DNA from: Planctomycetota bacterium | Lineage (GTDB): Bacteria; Planctomycetota; Uabimicrobiia; Uabimicrobiales; Uabimicrobiaceae | Assembly (NCBI GenBank): GCA_029260735.1 | Contig: JAJDCR010000111.1 | Coordinates: 20,623 to 84,622, forward strand | DNA length: 64,000 bases | Direction: 5' to 3' | Program-made: the position numbers and the translations under genes | The notes under the pieces: model-generated | What the model saw: the letters and a program-made list of their open reading frames with translations, nothing else | The model's database searches: none | Told to the model about the DNA's origin: nothing | Shown here: positions 6,489 through 17,000 of the stretch, in pieces | How positions within the stretch are numbered: position 1 is the first letter of the stretch | Layout: each line of letters begins with the position of its first letter

Positions 6489-8525
6489 TTACCATTTATC
6501 TTGAACATCTTTTGGCACAGCAGAGTATTTTAATGGCTGCATGGAGTAACTCCCTCGGCCTTGGGTCAAACTGCGAAGAGAGTCCGAAAATCCAAACATC
6601 TCCGCGATAGGAGCCTTTGCCGTAATGACTTGAGTTTCTCCGACAACATCCATTTCACTAATTTCTGCCCGCTTGCTACCCAAAGTAGCAATAATATCTC
6701 CTACATAAGAAATAGGAGTACGTACATGTAAGCTCATAATGGGCTCAAGAAGTACGTAAGATGCTTTTTCTAAGGCTCTCTTTGTTGCAAAAGAAGCTGC
6801 GGCATTAAAAGCCGCTTCTGAAGAATCAACAGTGTACTCGACATGTAAAATAGTTACCTTGACATTAATGACAGGGTAACCTAAGTCTCCGCAACTTAAT
6901 GCTCCTTCAATACCTTCTTTTATAGCAGCAAGGAAAATAGCTTGAAAATTACGATCTTTTACTCGGTTTTCGATAGTCAAATTCTTTTTGTTACAAGGTT
7001 CCACTTTCACCATGACAGAAGCATAGTGGTTACGTCCTCCGAATTGCTTATCAAAAACTTCGCGATCTTCTGCTTGAGACAAAATAGTTTCTCGATAGGA
7101 AACCCTAGGTTTTCCTACATTTGCAGCAACTTTATGATCTTTTTCTAGGCGGCTACAAATAACATCTAAGTGTAGCTCTCCCATACCAGAGATCAAAATT
7201 TGGCCACTATCTTCATCATACAGATACTTGAATGTAGGATCATCTTTACTCAGCAAAGTAAGTTTACTGATAAGTTTATCTTTATCAGCTGTCACTTTTG
7301 GCTCAATTGCTTTAGAAATAACTGATTCTGGAAAATCCATTTTTTCTAGAACAATCGGGTCTTTTTTAGTGCAAAGAGTGTTCCCCGTAACTGTATGCCT
7401 CAAACCAATAACACCGACAATTTCTCCCGCACGAGCAATCTCACATTTTTCACGAGAGTCCGCGTGCATGTACCACAGTCTATTTACTCTTTCCATTTTA
7501 TTTAAGTTAGAGTTATAAACCTGCATTCCCTCTTTGAGCTCTCCTGTGTAAATGCGAACATAAGTCAAATCCCCGTGTTTATCTGAAGCGGTTTTAAAAC
7601 TATAAGCACAAAGGCTAGTGTCCGTTTCAGGGTGACGCGAAATAACACTGTTATTATGAGGATGTGTTCCATCTACTTTGGGAGCATCCAAAGGAGAGGG
7701 GAGATAGTCGAGTACAGCATCGAGGATTTTTTGCACTCCCTTGTTCTTAAAAGAAGAACCACAAAGGAGAGGGACAACCTGTAGATTTAAGGTCGCCTGC
7801 CTAAGAGAGCGCTTAAGATCTTCCACTTCCAGAGTTCCAGAGTAGAATTTTTCAATCACCTCATCATCGAAGTCCGCCAAAGAATTGACCACTTCTTCCT
7901 GGTAGTGCTTTGCTTTCTTCATAAGATCTTCCGAAAGCTCTTCCTCAATAATATCTCTTCCCTGAGACTGTTCATCAAAAACCAGTCCTTTTAGAGAGAG
8001 TACATCTATAACCCCACGAAAATCATTCTCTGATCCCCAGGGAATTACAATAGGAACAGGGTTGGCCTTTAAGTTCTTACGAATCTCCTTGATTACTCCC
8101 TCAAAATCAGCACCTACACGATCCATTTTGTTCACGTAGGCAATTCGAGGAATTTGGTAACGATCGGCTTGTCGCCAAACTGTTTCGGATTGAGGTTCAA
8201 CTCCTCCCACAGCGCAAAAAATTCCGACCGCTCCATCTAAAACTCGTAAGCTCCGCTCAACCTCTGCAGTAAAGTCTACATGGCCAGGAGTATCTATGAT
8301 GTTAATAGAGTAATTCTTCCACTCGCAAGTGGTAGCTGCACTATTGATGGTAATTCCACGCTCACGTTCATCTTGTAAGCTGTCCATGACTGTATTACCT
8401 TCATGGACTTCTCCCATCTTATGCTCTTTTCCTGTATAAAAGAGGATACGCTCTGTTGTTGTGGTTTTACCGGCATCTATGTGAGCGATAATTCCAATAT
8501 TTCGAATATAATCTATCTGAGGCAT
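6489..8525 (-). CDS. fusA: Translation elongation factor G
   Basis: Encodes 678 residues, slightly shorter than the usual 690-700. GTPase motifs are intact: AHIDAGKTTT (P-loop, near residue 14), the RGITI switch I segment, DTPGHVDF and NKMD. Domain IV carries GGRNHYASV and the C-terminus has EPIMSLHVRTP, both EF-G features. EF-G drives translocation and, with RRF, ribosome recycling. The gene follows rpsL-rpsG as in a str operon, but tuf does not follow it; the only tuf in the window is next to secE. Confidence 0.97.
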   Translation of the reverse strand: MPQIDYIRNIGIIAHIDAGKTTTTERILFYTGKEHKMGEVHEGNTVMDSLQDERERGITINSAATTCEWKNYSINIIDTPGHVDFTAEVERSLRVLDGAVGIFCAVGGVEPQSETVWRQADRYQIPRIAYVNKMDRVGADFEGVIKEIRKNLKANPVPIVIPWGSENDFRGVIDVLSLKGLVFDEQSQGRDIIEEELSEDLMKKAKHYQEEVVNSLADFDDEVIEKFYSGTLEVEDLKRSLRQATLNLQVVPLLCGSSFKNKGVQKILDAVLDYLPSPLDAPKVDGTHPHNNSVISRHPETDTSLCAYSFKTASDKHGDLTYVRIYTGELKEGMQVYNSNLNKMERVNRLWYMHADSREKCEIARAGEIVGVIGLRHTVTGNTLCTKKDPIVLEKMDFPESVISKAIEPKVTADKDKLISKLTLLSKDDPTFKYLYDEDSGQILISGMGELHLDVICSRLEKDHKVAANVGKPRVSYRETILSQAEDREVFDKQFGGRNHYASVMVKVEPCNKKNLTIENRVKDRNFQAIFLAAIKEGIEGALSCGDLGYPVINVKVTILHVEYTVDSSEAAFNAAASFATKRALEKASYVLLEPIMSLHVRTPISYVGDIIATLGSKRAEISEMDVVGETQVITAKAPIAEMFGFSDSLRSLTQGRGSYSMQPLKYSAVPKDVQDKW

Positions 8526-8581
8526 TTTATTAAACTCTAGTTACTAAAAAAGATCGTACAGCTACAATCAGAGGAACTTTA

Positions 8582-9100
8582 TTACCAAGCAAAGTGAGCA
8601 AAAGCTTTATTTGCTTCTGCCATACGGTGAACATTTTCCCTTTGAAAAATAGCCTTACCTTGTTTGCGGTAGGCATCTGTCAATTCATCGGCCAAACGTT
8701 CAGACATAGGCTTGCCTTTTTTAGCACGAGCTGCTACTAGCAACCAACGTAAAGCAAGAGTTACTTGGCGTTTTTTCTCAATTTCCATAGGAACTTGATA
8801 GGTGGCTCCCCCTACACGTCGCGAACGAACTTCAATCAAAGGTTGTACATTTTTGATGGCAGCTCGAAAAATTTTAAGCTCGTACTGCTCATCTTTACCA
8901 CCTTTGTCTTCTGCTTTTTTCGCCATATCACTGTCTGCAAATCGTTTACGTACGATCTCTAGGGCATCATAAAAAACTTTTTGTGCAGTGGTTTTTTTTC
9001 CATCAAGCATGATGTAATTAATAAATTGACTGGCCAGCTTATCACGATAAACTGGATCGGGTTGCAAATAAACTTTTGTTGATTTAAATTTCTTACCCAT
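8582..9100 (-). CDS. rpsG: 30S ribosomal protein S7
   Basis: Encodes 172 residues, against about 156 in most bacteria. The ASQFINYIMLDGKKTTAQKV start, the VEVRSRRVGGATYQVPMEI-like centre (EVRSRRVGGATYQVP) and the C-terminal ENVHRMAEANKAFAHFAW identify S7, the primary head-assembly protein at the E site. The excess is mainly a charged insertion at about residues 54-73 (ADSDMAKKAEDKGGKDEQYE). It lies between rpsL (12 bases) and fusA (56 bases). Confidence 0.97.
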   Translation of the reverse strand: MGKKFKSTKVYLQPDPVYRDKLASQFINYIMLDGKKTTAQKVFYDALEIVRKRFADSDMAKKAEDKGGKDEQYELKIFRAAIKNVQPLIEVRSRRVGGATYQVPMEIEKKRQVTLALRWLLVAARAKKGKPMSERLADELTDAYRKQGKAIFQRENVHRMAEANKAFAHFAW

Positions 9101-9112
9101 CTACTGTTCCCC

Positions 9113-9490
9113 TTAGGCTTTCGGTCTCTTAGCGCCATACTTAGAACGACCTCTCTTACGATTGGTAACGCCCATAGCATCTTGAGTTCCACGGATGATG
9201 TGATAACGTACACCAGGAAGGTCTCTAACCCTTCCACCACGAAGAAGTACAATGTGGTGCTCTTGTAGGTTGTGTCCTATTCCTGGAATATATGCGGTTA
9301 CTTCTTTACCATTAGAAAGACGAACCCTAGCAATTTTACGAAGGGCCGAGTTTGGTTTTTTAGGAGTAGCTGTTTTTACTTGCAAACATACTCCCTTTTT
9401 TTGAGGACAAGACTCAAGGACAGGAGATTTTCTTCTTCTGACCACTTTTTTCCTGCCTTTTCGAACTAATTGATTAATCGTTGGCATCAA
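9113..9490 (-). CDS. rpsL: 30S ribosomal protein S12
   Basis: Encodes 125 residues. MMPTINQLVRKGRK, the KKPNSALRKIARVRLSNGKEVTAYIPGIGHNLQEH decoding loops and the VRDLPGVRYHIIRGTQDA segment are S12. The KPNSALRK lysine, where streptomycin-resistance changes occur in other bacteria, is the wild-type residue. S12 monitors codon-anticodon pairing. The gene is separated from rpoC by about 240 bases of inverted-repeat DNA and leads the rpsL-rpsG-fusA group. Confidence 0.98.
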   Translation of the reverse strand: MMPTINQLVRKGRKKVVRRRKSPVLESCPQKKGVCLQVKTATPKKPNSALRKIARVRLSNGKEVTAYIPGIGHNLQEHHIVLLRGGRVRDLPGVRYHIIRGTQDAMGVTNRKRGRSKYGAKRPKA

Positions 9491-9592
9491 TATCTCCTGA
9501 TGGTTATGCCATTACTATAATGGGAGTTTCTTTGTAAAGTTTTTTCATTGGAACTCCCCAAAACGTAATTCTTATTTTTCGGAACTTTTATA

Positions 9593-9697
9593 TAGCTTAG
9601 TTAGAAGACAAAAAATATGTTTATCCTCTAACTAAGCTACTGCATTTATCAAACCGTATTTATCTATACTATAGATACTGATGAAAAAGATAAATGC
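9593..9697. repeat. Two inverted repeats in the rpoC-rpsL gap
   Basis: A 13-bp perfect inverted repeat (TAGCTTAGTTAGA at 9593-9605 and its complement at 9627-9639) is followed by a second one. The second has GCATTTATC (9642-9650) pairing with GATAAATGC (9689-9697) around an inner palindrome, TATCTATA-C-TATAGATA (9661-9677). Both lie downstream of rpoC and upstream of rpsL on the minus strand. They could be a processing or attenuation site separating the rpo and str groups. Neither has a clear T tract. Confidence 0.5.
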
Positions 9698-9729
9698 GGG
9701 TACCTATTCTAATAGATTTTTTTTTTTAA

Positions 9730-12700
9730 TCAAGATGCTGTTTCGAATTGTTCTGATTCATCATCCGCTTTTTTTTCGTCCTCTACCCGATCTACTCGAG
9801 TATGGCTATGGTATTTAAAGCCCGTTCCGGCTGGTACCATATGGCCTAAGATGACATTTTCCTTCAATCCCAAAAGTTCGTCTCGTTTGCCTGCTAAAGC
9901 AGCCTCGGTTAAAACTTTTGTTGTTTCTTGGAAAGAAGCGGCACTAATAAAAGAGTCAGACTGCAAGGAAGCTTTCGTAATTCCCAACAAAAGAGGTTTG
10001 TAAGTAGCTGTTTTCTTTCCACTAGCTCTTGTTTTTTTATTAACATCGTGAAATCTAAACTTATCTACTACCTCTCCTGGTAGAAACTCAGTATCACCTG
10101 GCTTATCGACCTTGACTTTACGCATCATTTGGCCAATAATAATTTCGATATGCTTATCGTCAATCATTACACTTTGAGCCCAGTATACTTTTTGAATTTC
10201 TTCCAATAGATACTGTTGCAAAGGACCGACTCCACAACATCGAAGAATGTCATGAGGAATTTTTGGCCCATCGACAAGTGCATCACCCGATTTCACATAG
10301 TCGCCTCCTCGCACCTCTAAGTGCTTACCATGAGGGACTAAGTGTTCTCTTCGCAGACCACTTTCTTTATTAACAACTACGACAGTTCGCTTTCCTCGGC
10401 GTTTTTCACCAATTTCAACGACTCCGTCGATTTCGCTAATAACTGTGGCATTTTTTGGACGACGTGCTTCGAGTACTTCCGTTACACGAGGTAATCCCCC
10501 TGTAATATCTTGAGTACCAGAAACTTCTCGTGGTTTTTTTGCTAAGAGAGTACCAGCAGTAATTTTCTCGCCGTCATTAACTCCAATGTAAGCTTTCTCA
10601 GGCAAAGCACAAATGGCAACAGGTTTACCATCTTCATCTTTAATGATAATAGAGGGATGTCGCTCCCCTTTGTGCTCAATGATAACTTTACCTTTTGGTT
10701 CTACACGCATGGTAACATCGGCAATAATATCATCGTAGAAAGCATAACCATCTACTTCGGCAAAAATTGGAACGTTATGAGGATCACACTCAGCAATCTT
10801 AATAAGGTTCTTTTTCTTTTTCGTAACTCCTGCTTCCAGAGTCATACCATTTTTAACAACTGATTTTTTTCCAGAAATGGAACAAAGAACAGACCCTAGA
10901 GGGATTTTAAGTTCTTCTTCGGCCGTGACAATAACTTTACAGCTACTATCTTTCGCTTTACCATCTTTGTCAAATTTACCTTCTATGCTAACCATACCAA
11001 GCATCGTAGCCTTGATTTCACTCCGCCTCTTAGTGGCAACCACTTCCGAGTCGGTGTTCGGCACAACCTGTTGCCCCTTGATGACGTTAAGAGTTGCCCC
11101 CACAGGAATATCAATGACTTCTTCATGAACCATCATGATACTTCCATTACCATCAATCACAACATGGTCTTTTTCTCGGTTTTGCGCAATCTTCAGATCT
11201 TTGAAGGATAGAGTTACACGTGTTCCTCGAAGAGGAATACTGATGTCTGTCTCTTGACGATCTTTCATAGCGATCCCTCCAATATGGAAGGTACGCATAG
11301 TTAACTGAGTTCCTGGTTCACCAATCGACTGAGCAGCAATTATACCTGCCGCCAAACCAGGCTCCGCAGGCTTACCTCTGGATAAGTCCATTCCATAGCA
11401 TATGGAACAAACTCCTACCGGAGTTTCGCAAGTCAAAGGACTACGAACTCTAATTTTTTCCAAACCAAGAGCTTCGATTTTTCGTCCAATTTCGTCGTTA
11501 ATTAAGTCATTTTCATGACAAACAACTTCTCCAGTTTGCTTATTGTAAATGGTATCCCGAGAAACACGTCCCATGATATTTTGGCTCAGAGGAACAGTAA
11601 CTTTGTCTCCTTGAATAACCGCTCCCTTTGTGATTCCATTAATGGTACCACAGTCATCTTCATTGATGACAACATTTTGAGCGACATCAGCCAATTTACG
11701 AGTTAAGTAACCGGAGTCTGCTGTTTTCAAAGCAGTATCAGCAAGACCTTTACGAGCACCGTGAGTGGAACTAAAGTACTCTAGTACCCTTAGTCCTTCC
11801 CGGAAATTCGCAATAATAGGAGTTTCAATGATAGCACCACTAGGTTTCGCCATTAAACCACGCATCCCCGCCAACTGGCGAATTTGCTCTAAACTACCAC
11901 GAGCCCCACTAGAAGCCATCATATACAATGGATTATAGGAGTTGCCATCATCGCCTCTGTCATTTTCGAGACATTTCATCATCACTTGACCAACTTGTTC
12001 TCGAGCTTGGGTCCAGCAGTCGATGATACTGTTATAACGTTCCTTGTCTGTAATTGCTCCTTCCGTATAAGCACTTTCAATTCGTGCTACTTTTTCTTCG
12101 GATTTAGCAATAATCTCACCTTTTTGTGGTGGAATAAGGAGGTAGTTCTTAGCAATACTAATTCCTCCCAGAGTCGAAGCTCGGAAACCCAACTGCTTGA
12201 TATCATCTAGCAATTTAAGAGTAGCTTGTCGTCCCAGTATTCTCTCACATTCAGAGATAATAGAAATAACCGCTTTTTTGTTAAGCGCTTTATTGTAGTA
12301 AGGCATTCCTTCAGGCAACATACTATTAAAAATCGCACGCCCGACAGTAGTCTTAATAGTATTATGCCCTTGCAGATTTTCTTCAGCAGTAGGAGGATCT
12401 ACTCGCATATCTTCAGGTAGCTCAAGCCAAATTGCCGTTCTAAAAGAGGCCTTTTTATGCATGTATGCCAAAAAGACTTCATCATAACCACACATAATAG
12501 GCACATTAGGAAGATCTAACTCTCGAGAGATCGTCATATAATAGCAACCTAAAACAATGTCTTGGCTGGGTGCAATAATGGGTTGTCCATTAGAAGGAGA
12601 AAATATATTATTAACGGAAAGCATCAACGTTCTTGCTTCGACTTGTGCTTCTATAGATAATGGAAGATGAACAGCCATTTGATCCCCATCAAAGTCCGCA

Positions 12701-14061
12701 TTGAAACCAGAGCAGACTAGAGGATGAAGCTTGATCGCATTTCCTTCTGTCAAAATAGGAACAAAAGCTTGGATACCCATCCTATGCAAAGTAGGTGCCC
12801 GGTTAAGAAGAACAGGATGGTTTTTAATGACATCTTCTAAGATATCCCAAACCTCTTTATCCTTTCTTTCCAACATTTTTTTTGCACTTTTGATGGTATC
12901 AGCATGCCCAAGTTCTTTTAACCGACGAATAATAAAAGGCTGAAATAGCTCTAAAGCAATTTTTTTCGGAATTCCACATTGATGTAGCTTTAAATCAGGT
13001 CCTACAACAATTACGGAACGAGCAGAGTAATCCACCCTTTTTCCGAGGAGGTTTTCACGAAAACGACCTTGCTTTCCTTTTATCATATCAGTCAAACTCT
13101 TCATAGGTCGATTTCCTGTTCCTACGACAGGACGTCGACAACGAGAGTTATCAAAAAGAGCATCTACTGATTGTTGAAGCATTCTCTTTTCATTGCGAAT
13201 AATAACATCAGGAGCATTCATGTCTAAAAGCTTTTTTAATCTATTATTTCGATTAATCAAGCGACGATAGAGATCATTTAGGTCACTGGTGGCAAAGTTT
13301 CCTGAGTCCAATAAAACAAGAGGTCTTAAGTCAGGGGGAATAACCGGAATTGCTTCGAGTATCATCCACTCAGGGCGATTACCAGATTCGAAAATCATTT
13401 TTGTGAGCTCGAGTCTTTTAATCAATTCCTTTTGCTTTTGTTTAGAGCCTGTATCTTCGTAGTCCCTCTGTAAGGTTTCCGCTAACTCACGTAAATCTAA
13501 ATTACGCAACAGCTCTTGGATGGCCTCCGCTCCCATACCGACTTTAAAACTATGTTCTCCATGAATGGCTTGGGCGTCACGTAGTTTGTCTTCTGAAAGT
13601 AACTCACATTTTTTCAGCCCTGTATCGCCAGGATCTATCACAATGTAATCTTGAAAATAGATTACCCTTTCGATATGTGCTGTTTTAATGCCTAGTAAAT
13701 TACTAATTCGACTAGGCATAGCTTTAAAAAACCAAATATGAGCAACAGGAGAAGCTAAATTAATATGCCCCATACGCTTGCGACGCACTTTTGAGTGGGC
13801 AACTTTTACCCCACAACGGTCGCAAACAATACCTTTATATTTAATACCTTTGTATTTACCACAGTAGCATTCCCAGTCCTTTTCAGGGCCGAAAATACGC
13901 TCGCAAAAGAGACCATCTTTTTCCGCACGATATGTACGATAATTGATAGTCTCCGGCTTTTTAACCTCCCCAAATGACCAGCTACGAATATCTGCAGGAG
14001 AAGCTAACTTTATTGTGACCGAACCATAATCATTGATTCTATCGTAGAAGATATCTACCAT
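9730..14061 (-). CDS. rpoC: DNA-directed RNA polymerase subunit beta'
   Basis: Encodes 1443 residues. The catalytic NADFDGDQMAVHLP motif, which carries the three Mg-binding Asp residues, is present. So are the N-terminal zinc ribbon (CYCGKYKGIKYKGIVCDRCG, about residues 65-85) and the second zinc site ending CETPVGVCSICYG. The trigger-loop/bridge-helix region and the C-terminal GITKASLQSDSFISAASFQETTKVL segment (in parts: GITKASLQSDSF, AASFQETTKVL) are normal. It begins 30 bases after rpoB. It is the catalytic core subunit. Confidence 0.98.
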   Translation of the reverse strand: MVDIFYDRINDYGSVTIKLASPADIRSWSFGEVKKPETINYRTYRAEKDGLFCERIFGPEKDWECYCGKYKGIKYKGIVCDRCGVKVAHSKVRRKRMGHINLASPVAHIWFFKAMPSRISNLLGIKTAHIERVIYFQDYIVIDPGDTGLKKCELLSEDKLRDAQAIHGEHSFKVGMGAEAIQELLRNLDLRELAETLQRDYEDTGSKQKQKELIKRLELTKMIFESGNRPEWMILEAIPVIPPDLRPLVLLDSGNFATSDLNDLYRRLINRNNRLKKLLDMNAPDVIIRNEKRMLQQSVDALFDNSRCRRPVVGTGNRPMKSLTDMIKGKQGRFRENLLGKRVDYSARSVIVVGPDLKLHQCGIPKKIALELFQPFIIRRLKELGHADTIKSAKKMLERKDKEVWDILEDVIKNHPVLLNRAPTLHRMGIQAFVPILTEGNAIKLHPLVCSGFNADFDGDQMAVHLPLSIEAQVEARTLMLSVNNIFSPSNGQPIIAPSQDIVLGCYYMTISRELDLPNVPIMCGYDEVFLAYMHKKASFRTAIWLELPEDMRVDPPTAEENLQGHNTIKTTVGRAIFNSMLPEGMPYYNKALNKKAVISIISECERILGRQATLKLLDDIKQLGFRASTLGGISIAKNYLLIPPQKGEIIAKSEEKVARIESAYTEGAITDKERYNSIIDCWTQAREQVGQVMMKCLENDRGDDGNSYNPLYMMASSGARGSLEQIRQLAGMRGLMAKPSGAIIETPIIANFREGLRVLEYFSSTHGARKGLADTALKTADSGYLTRKLADVAQNVVINEDDCGTINGITKGAVIQGDKVTVPLSQNIMGRVSRDTIYNKQTGEVVCHENDLINDEIGRKIEALGLEKIRVRSPLTCETPVGVCSICYGMDLSRGKPAEPGLAAGIIAAQSIGEPGTQLTMRTFHIGGIAMKDRQETDISIPLRGTRVTLSFKDLKIAQNREKDHVVIDGNGSIMMVHEEVIDIPVGATLNVIKGQQVVPNTDSEVVATKRRSEIKATMLGMVSIEGKFDKDGKAKDSSCKVIVTAEEELKIPLGSVLCSISGKKSVVKNGMTLEAGVTKKKKNLIKIAECDPHNVPIFAEVDGYAFYDDIIADVTMRVEPKGKVIIEHKGERHPSIIIKDEDGKPVAICALPEKAYIGVNDGEKITAGTLLAKKPREVSGTQDITGGLPRVTEVLEARRPKNATVISEIDGVVEIGEKRRGKRTVVVVNKESGLRREHLVPHGKHLEVRGGDYVKSGDALVDGPKIPHDILRCCGVGPLQQYLLEEIQKVYWAQSVMIDDKHIEIIIGQMMRKVKVDKPGDTEFLPGEVVDKFRFHDVNKKTRASGKKTATYKPLLLGITKASLQSDSFISAASFQETTKVLTEAALAGKRDELLGLKENVILGHMVPAGTGFKYHSHTRVDRVEDEKKADDESEQFETAS

Positions 14062-14091
14062 AGAGAGATCCCTCGTAAAGATGATGATAGT

Positions 14092-17000
14092 TTAGAAATT
14101 CTTAAGTTTCTTGTTCTTTTTCTTGTGAAGTTGAATATCAAGAGCTAAGCCTTTTATTTCATTTGTTAAGACTTCAAATGAAATAGGTGTACCAGGTTCT
14201 AATGTATTTTCTCCTTTTACCATTGACTCATAAATCTTCGTTCGTCCCTCAACATCATCCGATTTTACAGTTAACAATTCTTGGAGAATATTGGCCACAC
14301 CATAGGCTTCCAATGCCCAAACTTCCATTTCACCAAAGCGTTGACCTCCAAAACGCGCTTTTCCTCCCAGCGGTTGCTGAGTGATGAGCGAGTAAGGTCC
14401 TGTTGCTCTAGCATGTACTTTATCATCTACAAGATGATGTAGCTTCAGCATATAGATATAGCCAACCGTTACTTTTTGATCAAAAGGATCACCAGTTCTA
14501 CCGTCGTAAAGTCTAGATGTTCCATCTCTTGGTAAACCAGCCTCCTCTAGAGCATCTTCTATTAGAGTTTCGCTACAACCATCAAAAACAGGAGTGATTG
14601 CCTGGAAACCAAGTTTCATTGCCGCTCGTCCTAAGTGGGTCTCAAGAATTTGCCCCACGTTCATACGAGATGGCACCCCTAAAGGGTTAAGAAGAATTTC
14701 AACCGGAGTTCCATCTGCCAAATGAGGCATGTCCTCTTCTGGCATAATCTTAGAGATAACTCCTTTGTTTCCGTGTCTACCGGCCATTTTATCTCCAACG
14801 GAAAGAATTCTTTTCGTTGCAATGTAGACCTTGACCATTTCAAGAACACCTGTAGGGAGTTCATCTCCTGACTGCAAGTAGTGACTCTCTTTGTTCTTTT
14901 GGTCTTCTGACTCGGTAATAATATCGCTGTACTCTTTTACAACAAAAGCGACTTTCTCTTTGACATTAGGATCATCGATTTTCAAATTGTTGATGTGGAG
15001 TTTTTCTTTAAGACCTCGAAGCTGAGTGATATTATGTTTAGTGCTCCAGCTAATTGCTTTCCCAGTTTCGTCAAGAGGCTCTTCTCCTAGTACTTCTTTA
15101 ATCTTTTCATACATAGTTTCAAGAGCATTAGAAAAAACTTCAAAATGTTTTTCCTCTAGTCTTTCGATTTCTTTTTTATTTCGAGCTCGTTCTTCTTCTG
15201 TCAGGCTTTGTTTTCGGGCAAATTTTCTTGTCCCAATAACTATTCCTTCAACTCCAGAGGGAACATCTAAACTGTCGTTCTTGACATCTTCCCCCGCACG
15301 TCCAAAAATGGCGTGTAAGAGTTTTTCTTCTGGAGAAAGCTCCGACTTACTTTTGGGGGCAACTTTTCCAACGAGTAGATCATTAGGCTTAACAATCGTA
15401 CCTACTTTAACAATTCCACTTTCATCTAAATGTAAAAGCGCACGATCAGAAACATTAGGAATGTCGCGAGTAAACTCTTCTCGCCCTAGTTTGGTTTCGC
15501 GAATTTCAATCTCAAACTCATCAATATGTAAGGATGTATAGTAGTCTTCTTTGACAAGCTTTTCTGAAACGATAATCGCATCCTCAAAGTTATAACCATC
15601 CCAAGGCATAAAGCCAACAAGAACATTTCGCCCTAAGGCAAGTTCTCCATGACTTGTCGCAGCACCATCAGCAAGTACCTGACCACGTTTGACTCGCTCT
15701 CCTGTAGAAATGATAGGTTTTTGATTTAAGCAAGTTCTTTCGTTAAGACCTACAAACTTACGCATCTCATAGAAGGCTTCTTCATCTGAGTCATCTTTTT
15801 GGATAATCACGTGATCTGCTGTAGCAATTTTAACAAAGCCATCAAACTCGGCACAAATAACCATACTGGAATTACTTGCAACTACTTGCTCCATTCCTGT
15901 AGCCACAACAGGAGGCTCGGTAACCAAAAGAGGAACCGCTTGACGTTGCATGTTTGATCCCATCAAAGCTCGGTTAGCATCATTATGCTCCAAGAAAGGA
16001 ATCAAAGAAGCAGAAACTCCCACTAGTTGTTTAGGTGAAACGTCACAGTAGTCAATTTCTTCTCCAGACAAAAATCTATAATCACCATCAATTCTAGCCA
16101 TAACAGTGTCGTCAATAAAAGCACCGTCTTTTTTGACTGGACTATCAGCCGGAGCCATCACCTTGCCCGTTTCTTCATCTGCACGTAAGTATCTAATTTC
16201 TTTAGAAACTTTGCCGTCCTTGATCACTTGGTAAGGAGAAACTAAAAACCCATACTCATCTATAGTGGTGTAAATAGAAAGACTAGAGATTAGTCCAATG
16301 TTTGTACCTTCAGGAGTCTCAATAGGACAAATACGCCCGTAGTGAGATATATGAACATCACGTACCTCAAAACCAGCTCTTTTTCTATTCAAACCACCAG
16401 GACCTAAAGCTGAAAGTCGACGTTCGTGTGTAATTTGAGCAAGTGGATTAGTTTGGTCAACAACTTGAGAAAGCTCACCCCTACCAAAGAAATAGTCGAT
16501 TGCTGATGAAATAGTTTTTGAATTAATCAAATTTTTGGGCGTAAGGTCATCTCCATCTTCAGGATCAACGTTCATTCGATCCTGGATAGTTCGTTTGAGT
16601 TTTAAGAAACCTTTGTGAAATTCATCACCAGCTAACTCTGTAATAGTACGAACTCGACGGTTTCCAAGGTGATCGATATCATCGATTTCCCCTTCTCCAC
16701 TACGCAGCTTAAAAATATATCTGACAGCATTAAATAAATCGTCGTTGGCTAAGGTCATTTCATTAGAATCAACAACGTGGCCAAATTTTCTATTTAAACG
16801 AAAACGTCCGACTTTCCCCAAACAATAACGAGTTGCATTATGAAATTTTTCGTCGAAAAGCTCTTTTGCTCTTTCCAGATTAAAAGGGGTTCCAGGACGT
16901 AAACGACTAAAAATTCGCGCTAAAGCCGCTTGGTAGCCATCGACATCTTTTTCAAGGTTTCTCTTGATATCGCTAGTCGGGTCTTCCTCTAAAGTATTCA

